A DNA stretch of 64,000 nt, taken from the NCBI GenBank assembly GCA_964587885.1, contig CAZPME010000008.1, forward strand, positions 15,439-79,438, written 5' to 3'. Below, in pieces: positions 55,554-63,212 of the stretch (its first letter is position 1; every line of letters starts with the position of its first letter). The notes under the pieces were generated by a model that worked only from the letters and a program-made list of their open reading frames with translations, was not told the origin of the DNA and made no database searches. A program made the translations under genes and the position numbers. Source of the DNA: UBA60 sp964587885 (GTDB taxonomy: Archaea; Thermoplasmatota; Poseidoniia; Poseidoniales; Poseidoniaceae).

Positions 55554-56363
55554 CTAGATACTACGTAGACGACCACCATCGACGGCTAGACTTACGCCAC
55601 GAATAGCTCCACCAGCCGGTGAGCAAAGGAATGCGATGGCGGCGGCGGTTTCTGACGGGTCGATTAGACGTCCGGCGGGAACATCGGATAACCATCCGTC
55701 TCGCACTTCATCAGTAGTTATTTCCAGTTTTTGCGAGATTTGGTTGGCTAAAGAAGTGAGCCTCCCTGTATCGGTAAACCCTGGTAGAATATTGTTGATC
55801 GAGACACAAGCTGGCAATTCACGAGACAGCGTTTTCGCCCAACTAGCCATCGCTCCACGGATAGTATTGGATACTCCAAGATTTGGGATTGGCTCTTTGA
55901 CCGAGGTCGAAATAATATTGACAATACGGCCATAATCACTGTCAACCATGCCTTGCAAGCAAGCCTTGACCAAGCGGTGTGAGGCGAATAAATGACGGGT
56001 TAGCGGCTTGAAGAAATCGGCATCACCGGCATCAAGTAGAGATCCACTCGGAGGTCCACCGGAATTATTGATAAGAATTTGAAACGGGCCATGCTGTTCA
56101 ATATGTGCTTGCACTTCCGCTTCTAGAGCATCACCATTTTCGAGGTCAAGGGCGAGAACGTGCACACCCTCGGCGCCCAAATCCGCGAATTGCCTCGCCA
56201 TCGCCTTGAGTTTAGCCTCATTTCTACTAACTAAAGTTAGACTGGCACCGGCCTCAACTAGAGCTATTGCAGTAGCATGCCCGATTCCCGAACTCGCACC
56301 GCAGACCAGTGCCGAAAGCCCTGATAGTGAATCGGGCTTCAGAGGTGAAGGAACGTATGGCAT
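55554..56363 (-). CDS. SDR-family oxidoreductase with substituted active-site Tyr/Lys
   Basis: 269 residues of the short-chain dehydrogenase/reductase family. The Rossmann motif VCGASSGIGHATAIAL, LINNSGGPPSG and IVNIISTSVKEPIPNLG are intact. The usual YxxxK is replaced by SNTIR in VSNTIRGAMASWAKTL, so Tyr is Ser and Lys is Arg. A known SDR subgroup shares this change (I recall it; not checked). The C-terminus DGGRLRS fits the family. Substrate unknown. It lies 23 bases downstream of the formyltransferase-like gene and begins at ATG 56363. Confidence 0.87.
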   Translation of the reverse strand: MPYVPSPLKPDSLSGLSALVCGASSGIGHATAIALVEAGASLTLVSRNEAKLKAMARQFADLGAEGVHVLALDLENGDALEAEVQAHIEQHGPFQILINNSGGPPSGSLLDAGDADFFKPLTRHLFASHRLVKACLQGMVDSDYGRIVNIISTSVKEPIPNLGVSNTIRGAMASWAKTLSRELPACVSINNILPGFTDTGRLTSLANQISQKLEITTDEVRDGWLSDVPAGRLIDPSETAAAIAFLCSPAGGAIRGVSLAVDGGRLRSI

Positions 56364-56386
56364 CGCGACTCAATCCTGCGAATCTC

Positions 56387-57127
56387 TCAATCTACATAAT
56401 GGGCATAGGTATGCTCAGACAACTTTTGTTCGACCACTTTGAGTATTTCAGTAGGAGCATTACGGAAGGTAGGGTGGTCACTTTCCCCTTGTGGTCGACG
56501 CATTTCAGGCCACTTGCCAGCGACATAAGCCAACAATGCTTCCTTCATTAGGACACCAGCTAGAACAAGAGTTTCATAGCATAGGTCTTCGTAAGTCATT
56601 CCTCGATTTACCGGAACTTCTCGACGCAGTAATAATTCACCAGTATCGATTCCATTATCGCAAAAATGGGTTGATGATCCGATTGGAATGTCGTGATAAA
56701 CTGACCATGCAGGGCTAGCCGAGCCACGGCATTCGGGCAATAGTCCAGGATGGGAATTAATTACCCCGTCTTTAGGATAGTCGAGAATCTCTCCACGAAT
56801 GATTCGAGTTCCACCGAATACAATTAGGTCAAGTTCTATATCTTCAATATGAGGCATTACTTGTTCAGAATTGTGAATTGCCACTGTAACGTGGGGGATG
56901 TTGATTCCTTTTGCAGCAAAATCAGCAAGTTGCTCCTTGATTGTAGGAGCGATTGGATTACCCTCTATACGCTTGAGAAATTTCTCACGCTCCTCATCTC
57001 CGATTGCAGAGTCTTCAGAGATGACGATTGTTGGTACAAAACCTTCGGACAGGATTTGCTTGAGCATTTCTCGCCCGTAAGGGTGTTCTTTGAGCAGTAG
57101 GTAGGCGAAGGCGGGATGGCCGGACAT
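56387..57127 (-). CDS. 10-formyl-THF-dependent formyltransferase-like protein
   Basis: 246 residues. The C-terminal half has the catalytic Asn-His-Asp set of the formyl_trans_N family: VINSHPGLLPECRGSASPAWS and THFCDNGIDTGELLL. The N-terminal half is Rossmann-like (LLKEHPYGREMLKQIL). Only one domain is present; Met-tRNA formyltransferase's C-terminal tRNA-binding domain is missing, and archaea do not formylate initiator Met, so a small-molecule or sugar-amine substrate is more likely. It would use the 10-formyl-THF made by Fhs. First gene of the long minus-strand series. Confidence 0.85.
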   Translation of the reverse strand: MSGHPAFAYLLLKEHPYGREMLKQILSEGFVPTIVISEDSAIGDEEREKFLKRIEGNPIAPTIKEQLADFAAKGINIPHVTVAIHNSEQVMPHIEDIELDLIVFGGTRIIRGEILDYPKDGVINSHPGLLPECRGSASPAWSVYHDIPIGSSTHFCDNGIDTGELLLRREVPVNRGMTYEDLCYETLVLAGVLMKEALLAYVAGKWPEMRRPQGESDHPTFRNAPTEILKVVEQKLSEHTYAHYVD

Positions 57128-57237
57128 GAACTCCCGAGGGGGTAAGGCATACCGGTGATTTTCGGCTCATGTTGAAGTGTGTGGCTAGAGCAATTTGAAA
57201 GTAAATTTCCGCAGCAAAATAGATTGATGAAAAACTA

Positions 57238-57972
57238 TTATCTTGCTTGCAGCGTGCGCTTTTCAACCATTCTTAACAGCCAGAAAAATCCTATCCCAGC
57301 GACTAGATGTTTGAGGCTATGCCCACTTATTATGTTAGTTGCATCAAATACCATGTAATCTTCATATTCAAGTATACTGGCAAGCAAAAATAGCATCATA
57401 GTAACTACGTAATCAGAGACTCGGTCATACGATTCTTGGCCAAATGTCAGAAGTACGACTAAGATAATAGGGGCTTGTAATTTGAAAATATAATATGGTC
57501 TAAGGTCTCCAACAAAGTGCCAATAAAGTACCGTGAACAAACCAAAAAACAACAATGGAATGTGAATTTTTGTAGCAAATAGGCCACTGAATCGGTCACT
57601 GATAACTAATGAGCATAGTGCGGTCATTACAACGGTCATCGCCATCCGGTCCCACACTAAGGTTGAATCATTGGGGTTAAGATGATACCACATGGAGCCG
57701 AAGGCAGTAACCACCATACCTCCAAAAAGAGTTAGCAGAATAATCGGCTCAAATTGTTGGCAATATGTATAATCGGTGCTTTGCCGTTTGTACATGAGAG
57801 CAATGCCAAGTAGACCGGGGACTAGAATGGCAAGATTTGAGAGGACATCTACAGCATTGGTAACTCCTACAATCACTCGATCATCCGCGAAGTTGTGATA
57901 GGACTGTTGCTGCTCAATTTTTCCATACCACAATGCTACTGTAACCAGCAGGAATGTAGTAACTAGATACAT
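57238..57972 (-). CDS. CREST-superfamily membrane hydrolase (alkaline ceramidase/PAQR-like)
   Basis: About 244 residues with seven hydrophobic helices. VDVLSNLAILVPGLLG, FGSMWYHLNPNDSTLVWDRMAMT and ISGHSLKHLVAG give the Ser, Asp and three His positions typical of the CREST superfamily (alkaline ceramidase, PAQR, Per1), in which they bind zinc for lipid-amide hydrolysis. Archaea lack sphingolipids, so the substrate is likely another amide or phospholipid. ATG 57972 begins in the first helix; TTG 58008 adds twelve residues and is possible. It is bounded by intergenic gaps of about 110-150 bases. Confidence 0.8.
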   Translation of the reverse strand: MYLVTTFLLVTVALWYGKIEQQQSYHNFADDRVIVGVTNAVDVLSNLAILVPGLLGIALMYKRQSTDYTYCQQFEPIILLTLFGGMVVTAFGSMWYHLNPNDSTLVWDRMAMTVVMTALCSLVISDRFSGLFATKIHIPLLFFGLFTVLYWHFVGDLRPYYIFKLQAPIILVVLLTFGQESYDRVSDYVVTMMLFLLASILEYEDYMVFDATNIISGHSLKHLVAGIGFFWLLRMVEKRTLQAR

Positions 57973-58125
57973 TCGGACAGCTTTATGTTGCGTGTTGGAG
58001 AAATTCAACTAATAACCACCCTAAAGCAAATGCAATTCTTTCTTACAATCAATCTTTTCGTTCAAGAATTGATTATGAAATTGCTCATTGACGCTCAGTC
58101 GACTGCAATATTTCGAATGAAGTAG

Positions 58126-59532
58126 TTATGGTGTAACTCGTCGGCGGTCACGTGGGAACAGAACGATTTCCCGTACATTGCTTGCTCCGGTCAATACCAT
58201 CAGCAAGCGAGCAACACCCAAACCCCATCCGGCATGTGGCGGAGCACCATAACGAAAACCATCGGTATAGAAGGTGAAATCATTGGGATCGAGTTGCATA
58301 TCACGTAGATTCTGTTCAAGCACATCTACACGGTGTTCTCGCTGCCCTCCACTGGTCATCTCATCACGGCCATAATTCAGGTCGAAACCACGACTCAATT
58401 GTTTACCAGTAGATCCATCTTCTCCCTTGATGTGGTGGATATAGAACGGCTTCATCGCCATTGGCCAGCGTGGAAGGAAGTAGAATCCAGAATACTCTTC
58501 AGCGATTAGGTCACATTGACCAGCCTCAATATCATCACCCCACTCTATTTCTCCACCCTTGGATTGAATCAAGGCGATGGCATCATCATAGGATAGGCGT
58601 GGAAATGGAAGACTTGGGATTTCAAAGTTTACCGCATCCTTCCCTTGAGAGGAACGATATTGGTTGATTGGTTCAAATAGATGCATATCGTGTTCCGAGA
58701 TTTCACTCCACACATGGTGAATCATACGCTCTAGAGTTCCCATTACATCCTCATCATTGGCCCATGCCATTTCAATATCAAAGGAAATAAATTCGTTTAG
58801 ATGACGATAGGTATCATGTTTTTCGGCACGAAATGCTGGACCTACCTCAAATACACGATCAAGCCCACCCAAGACACACAATTGTTTGTACAACTGCGGC
58901 GATTGGGAGAGGAAGGCAGGGGTGTCAAAGTATTGCATTGGAAAGAGATTAGTCCCACCTTCAGCGGCGGCAGCAATGATTTTCGGAGAATTGATTTCAC
59001 CGAAGCCCTCACCGATAAGGAATTCTCGGCCGTATTGCAATACTCTGCTGCGCAGTTGAAACATCGCATTGACATGTTCACGGCGCAAATCGAGGTAGCG
59101 GTTGTTCAAGCGAGTGTCTAAATCGATGTGGACATCATCGGTAACACCGAGCGGTAACGGAGTATTTGCAGGCGCCAGAATTTGAGCAGCATTGGCAACA
59201 ACTTCGAATTGTGGTGGGGGTGTTGGCTCGCCCTCTGCAACCTTTGGTGGACGCTTTTGCGCCACTTCTCCGGTGATTTTTAGAGTTGATTCACGGCTTG
59301 CAGATTGAACCGCAGCAAACTCTTCGTCGTCGAGATTACCCTGCTTCAGGAAAACCTGAACCCGACCAGTTCCATCACGTAGGTCGACGAAGCAAATTTT
59401 GCCTTTACCGCGTAGAGCTTCAGCAAATCCACAAATTGTTACTTCGGAACCGACCAAGTCCGCCCCGTCTTGAATTTGGCCAAGATTGTGGGTGCGATAT
59501 GCGGTCGGATGCCATGCGATGTCGTTCGACAT
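58126..59532 (-). CDS. aspS: Aspartyl-tRNA synthetase (archaeal type)
   Basis: 468 residues, class II. The N-terminal OB-fold (about 20-110: GKICFVDLRDGTGRVQVFL) is followed by the catalytic core: motif 2 VFEVGPAFRAEKHDTYRHLNE in part, SFDIEMAW, GFDLNYGRDEMTSGG, and motif 3 YGAPPHAGWGLGVARLLM, ending FPRDRRRVTP as in archaeal AspRS. The anticodon-domain motif reads CGFAEAL where relatives have GWVH, a position linked to Asp/Asn discrimination. ATG 59532 is chosen; the frame stays open to 59724 but the extension is low in family similarity. A GC-rich hairpin sits about 36 bases upstream. Confidence 0.95.
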   Translation of the reverse strand: MSNDIAWHPTAYRTHNLGQIQDGADLVGSEVTICGFAEALRGKGKICFVDLRDGTGRVQVFLKQGNLDDEEFAAVQSASRESTLKITGEVAQKRPPKVAEGEPTPPPQFEVVANAAQILAPANTPLPLGVTDDVHIDLDTRLNNRYLDLRREHVNAMFQLRSRVLQYGREFLIGEGFGEINSPKIIAAAAEGGTNLFPMQYFDTPAFLSQSPQLYKQLCVLGGLDRVFEVGPAFRAEKHDTYRHLNEFISFDIEMAWANDEDVMGTLERMIHHVWSEISEHDMHLFEPINQYRSSQGKDAVNFEIPSLPFPRLSYDDAIALIQSKGGEIEWGDDIEAGQCDLIAEEYSGFYFLPRWPMAMKPFYIHHIKGEDGSTGKQLSRGFDLNYGRDEMTSGGQREHRVDVLEQNLRDMQLDPNDFTFYTDGFRYGAPPHAGWGLGVARLLMVLTGASNVREIVLFPRDRRRVTP

Positions 59533-59836
59533 GGAAAGGGGGCGAAGGTAGTCTATTGATGAAGATTCGCCCCCATAGGGGCGCAACTTCACTTTTGATC
59601 CGGCTTGGAATCTATCCGTTGAGTTCATAGTCGTTGATTCATCTGAGCCCATATGGCTGGAAGGCAGTTCACCGCTGAGTCGGTAACTTCGGCCGGGCTC
59701 CGGATGTCGATGGCCCATTTCCATGGGAGAACCTTAGTTCGGACCTCTTCATCAACTAGCGAGTTGAAGTTCACTGCTCTTTGGGATTACCACGTCTATT
59801 AAATCGGGGTTTCTCTCCGATAGGACAGGGTGGCTC
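59533..59836. other. Divergent intergenic region between aspS and a surface gene
   Basis: About 304 bases with no gene that I can support. It contains a perfect hairpin, CGCCCC (59568-59573), loop CATA, GGGGCG (59578-59583), in the aspS leader. TATTAAAT at 59797-59804 is a TATA-like candidate 33-40 bases before the plus-strand surface gene. The aspS frame continues open through 59724, so an N-terminal extension of up to 64 residues is formally possible. Confidence 0.55.
59797..59804 (+). promoter_or_regulatory. TATA-box candidate for the zinc-ribbon surface gene
   Basis: TATTAAAT lies 33-40 bases upstream of ATG 59837. This distance would fit an archaeal TATA box driving a short-leader mRNA. 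No BRE was confirmed. Confidence 0.3.
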
Positions 59837-62800
59837 ATGACAATTCGAGAAAGACGGAGTCTGCAGATGGCGGTTTTGCTAGTCTGCGCGGCGATAATGC
59901 CGCTATTCGTTCAGCCAGTTAGCGCCGACTCCAGCATCATTCTTTCGCTGGACACCGCCCATGTTCAACTTGCCCCTGGCGATTCGACCAATGTGGTGCT
60001 GACTATAGACAATAATGGCTCAAGCATTGAAGATTTCGCGATTTCTGTTGGTAATTCCACCCTTGCTCCTTCATGGGAGGTAATCGCAACCTCTACTTTG
60101 GTTGAAAATATTCTACCAACTTTTAGTACCGATGTGACTATTGCAGTACGCTTAAACAATTCAGCTGCGATTGCTGATAGTGGTAATGTTAGTATTATGG
60201 TTTCTCAAAATGGCACTAATTTATCTTCAATGATAAGTCTCTATCTTACTGTTTTGCCTACTTATGGACCGATGATTTCATCGGTTGGAATCGGTGACAA
60301 TGGGCTAATATCAATGGCACCAGATTCATCATTAAATCTTACAGTTGAAGTCACCAATGCCGGTAATGTCCTTGATACCATGTTGCTAAGTGTCGATCAA
60401 AATCCTGATCTAGCGGGTTGGTGGGCTAATTACACATCTGGTAATTCTACCAATAACACCGGTAATAACTCCGGCAATGGTACCGGCAATGGCACCGGCA
60501 ACGGCACCGGCAATGGTACTGGCGGCAATGGTACCGGCAATGGCACCGGCAATGGCACCGGCAATGGCACCGGCAATGGCACCGGCAACGGTACCGGCAA
60601 CGGCACCGGCAACGGTACTGGCAACGGCACCGGCAACGGTACTGGCAACGGCACCGGCAATGGTACATCGATGCGAGGGGTGAAGTCTATTCCTACTGGC
60701 TGGTCGGTATTATTTGGTGATGAGATTATCACCAATATGACGCCGAGTGAAGTACGTAGCGTACCGCTTCAAGTTATTGTACCAGGTAATGCAGTAGCAG
60801 GATATCATGGGTTTGAGATTTATGCTGGAAGTGCATATGGCAATATCTCATTCTCGACCACCTTTGTCGTCAATGTTACCGCTGTGCATGATTTACAATT
60901 TAGCGATAATACCGCTAATGTTACTTGGTTGCCGGATATAGAGAATAATATTAGCGCTGAAATTACCAATGTAGGTACAGTTCCGGCCGAGCATCTATAC
61001 AGCATTATTGCTACTTCCGGTAATTGCAATTTCAATATCGCCGATGGCAATGGAAGTGAGATGGCATCAAATACTTCTGAAATTTTGTTGATATCTGCTC
61101 ATCCAGACCCCACTTCACACCGAAATGACACCTGTGGTGTAATGGTAGAGGCGCGCAATATCGACCACCCTACGGTCATACATCAGCATTGGTTCAATTT
61201 CTCAATTGGAGTAGCATGGGGGTTGAATATAGCTGCACCTACCAATAATGTGAGCATTGCCGCAGGTGCCAGTGAAAGTCAGCAACTAGCGGTTTGGAAT
61301 CACGGGACAGAAGACGATACGGCTTGGTTTGAGGCGGTTTCACCCAGCGGTTTAACAGTCACAGTTCCAACAGGTTGGACTGCAATAGGGCGCGGCTCAT
61401 CTTCTCTTATCGAAGTCTCATATGCTGTATCTAGTGATACTGATTTACTTGGTCAGCAAAATGTCACCCTCATTGCTCATAGTCAAAATAGCCCGACGAC
61501 AACTGCTAATCTATCATTGAACTTGACAGTTCTTTCGCGCGATGCTATCCTCGTTGAAGGACCGGCAGATAATCGCATTGTGGTTGGTATTGATGCCAAT
61601 AAGAGTACGGATTTCTCAGTAGAAAACACTGGTACTGCTGCGATAGAAATGGTGGTATCTAGTTCGGGATTGCCGGCAGGAATTTCGTTATCCGTGAGTA
61701 CCTCGAACCTTTCAATTTCACCTGGAATGAGTAAAGATATAGTCGTCGATTTACAAACCGACACTACTGCTCAATCTGGAGACTATCCAGTCATTATTTC
61801 CTTTACCGGAGGAAATTCTTCAGTCGAAATCCCACTCACAATCCAAGTTCTTCCTAGAATTGCAGTTTCAGTCTCAGCGACCTCAAATTGGGCTGTAGTT
61901 GGCTCTGCTCAACCTACTATAGTAAGTATTGAAGTTGCCAATCTTGGTGATTTAAACGATACAATTTCGCTGCAAATAGATGATTCCAATCTTGCTGGGG
62001 CTTATGGTGTAGCATTAGATTCGCAGACTTTTTCCTTGAGTGGGGGTGAAGTTACCAATGTCAATATGACAATCACTAAAATTGATTTCACCAGTCAAGA
62101 AACCACGCTAACATTAACTGGAATTAGTGGCCTAGACAGTACTGTAAATGATGTATTGACTCTCACAATATTCCCTCACCAAGCAAGTGTCAATCTTACG
62201 GCAATTATACAATCTGAAACCGTTGCAGTTGGTCAGTCGGTAATGGGCACACTTTACGTCACGAATAAGGGCAATAGTGCAGACACCTTCATTCTCTCAA
62301 CCTTCGGTCTAGAATGCAATCTTTCGGCTAATTCGGTCACCTTGAATGCTGGCCAAACTCACGCTGGAGTGGAATATTCATGCCCAATATCGGCAATAAT
62401 CTTGTCGGGCCCTCATGCCTTCGAATTACTGGCCACAAGCCAAGCAGATACCGGAAAATCCGGTAGTGCACAAGTTTCCTACAATGTGCCATCGACCCGA
62501 GTAAACGATGCGGTAAATATCACCTTGAATCCTGAAACAATGAACATGAATTTCGATGGGGGTAGTTCGGTTACAATCACCGTGTCCAATTTGGTCAATG
62601 ACATGGTTTCTGGTACACTCAGCCTTGGTGGTGAAAATGTCGATTTGGTTAATGCTAATTGGACTGCCACCTCTGGTCTAAATGGAACCCAGTATTCACT
62701 ATCTCCAGGACAATCAACTGAATTTGTATTATTCCTTGATTCTATAACTCAACAAGGCGGGGTACTCGACCTGCGAATCACTGCAGTAAGTGATGTCGAT

Positions 62801-63184
62801 GGCCAAATCGTCGTCGATGAATCACCGGCATTTGAAGTTACTATTGCTGGGGAAAAAGAACCTCCGAATGGCCTTGTTTTACCACTCGGACTTGAAGTTC
62901 CCAATTCAGTTGGTTTGAACATGTTAGGTGGTGGTTGGTTTGTTGCAATATTGCTATTCCTTTACCTACGATTAACCCGCAAGAGAGAAGTCGACCATAG
63001 CGAAGATGCAATGGAGACTGATGGGGTAGAAGAAGAAGTTGACCCTAATGAGACTATGATGCTTGATGGTCGCAAAGTCATCTGCCCAGCCTGTTCTACT
63101 CGCTGTACTGTGCCACGTGGAAGTGCGCCCCCATTCCGTTTCAGTTGCCCTTCTTGTGGCGAGAAGATACGCGTCACAGGCTGA
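59837..63184 (+). CDS. Surface protein with Asn-Gly-Thr array, Ig/NEW3-like domains, TM and cytosolic zinc ribbon
   Basis: 1115 residues. A signal peptide (1-31, MTIRERRS then a hydrophobic core ending PVSADS) is followed by tandem beta domains resembling NEW3/CARDB repeats (LAPGDSTNVVLTIDNNGSS; VEVTNAGNVLDTMLLSVD; IEVANLGDLNDTISLQID). Residues 214-277 are sixteen NGT units separated by Gly, all potential N-glycosylation sequons. A TM helix (about 1032-1050) with basic RLTRKRE leads into an acidic cytosolic segment and a C-terminal zinc ribbon with C1083-P-A-C1086 and C1104-P-S-C1107. The ectodomain suggests cell-envelope scaffolding; the zinc ribbon suggests an intracellular nucleic-acid- or protein-binding end. 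Function is unknown. Confidence 0.9.
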   Translation: MTIRERRSLQMAVLLVCAAIMPLFVQPVSADSSIILSLDTAHVQLAPGDSTNVVLTIDNNGSSIEDFAISVGNSTLAPSWEVIATSTLVENILPTFSTDVTIAVRLNNSAAIADSGNVSIMVSQNGTNLSSMISLYLTVLPTYGPMISSVGIGDNGLISMAPDSSLNLTVEVTNAGNVLDTMLLSVDQNPDLAGWWANYTSGNSTNNTGNNSGNGTGNGTGNGTGNGTGGNGTGNGTGNGTGNGTGNGTGNGTGNGTGNGTGNGTGNGTGNGTGNGTSMRGVKSIPTGWSVLFGDEIITNMTPSEVRSVPLQVIVPGNAVAGYHGFEIYAGSAYGNISFSTTFVVNVTAVHDLQFSDNTANVTWLPDIENNISAEITNVGTVPAEHLYSIIATSGNCNFNIADGNGSEMASNTSEILLISAHPDPTSHRNDTCGVMVEARNIDHPTVIHQHWFNFSIGVAWGLNIAAPTNNVSIAAGASESQQLAVWNHGTEDDTAWFEAVSPSGLTVTVPTGWTAIGRGSSSLIEVSYAVSSDTDLLGQQNVTLIAHSQNSPTTTANLSLNLTVLSRDAILVEGPADNRIVVGIDANKSTDFSVENTGTAAIEMVVSSSGLPAGISLSVSTSNLSISPGMSKDIVVDLQTDTTAQSGDYPVIISFTGGNSSVEIPLTIQVLPRIAVSVSATSNWAVVGSAQPTIVSIEVANLGDLNDTISLQIDDSNLAGAYGVALDSQTFSLSGGEVTNVNMTITKIDFTSQETTLTLTGISGLDSTVNDVLTLTIFPHQASVNLTAIIQSETVAVGQSVMGTLYVTNKGNSADTFILSTFGLECNLSANSVTLNAGQTHAGVEYSCPISAIILSGPHAFELLATSQADTGKSGSAQVSYNVPSTRVNDAVNITLNPETMNMNFDGGSSVTITVSNLVNDMVSGTLSLGGENVDLVNANWTATSGLNGTQYSLSPGQSTEFVLFLDSITQQGGVLDLRITAVSDVDGQIVVDESPAFEVTIAGEKEPPNGLVLPLGLEVPNSVGLNMLGGGWFVAILLFLYLRLTRKREVDHSEDAMETDGVEEEVDPNETMMLDGRKVICPACSTRCTVPRGSAPPFRFSCPSCGEKIRVTG
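60476..60667 (+). repeat. 12-bp tandem array encoding (Asn-Gly-Thr-Gly)n
   Basis: Sixteen Asn-Gly-Thr units, four before and twelve after a single extra GGC codon at about 60522-60527. The unit is approximately GGCAATGGCACC with third-base variation (AAT/AAC, GGC/GGT, ACC/ACT). Third positions vary enough to argue against a very recent pure slippage expansion, while the amino acids are fully conserved. Confidence 0.9.
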
Positions 63185-63212
63185 TCTTACCTATTCAGTG
63201 CGTTGATATGCT

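Noticed and set aside
60476..60667. Possible CRISPR or short-spacer array
   Set aside because: The 12-base units are contiguous, in frame and have no unique spacers; it is a coding repeat.
60430..60735. Minus-strand open frame encoding (Val-Pro-Leu-Pro)n
   Set aside because: It is the antisense of the NGTG array; its repetitive proline pattern follows from the codons of the plus-strand gene, with no start signal or neighbour support.
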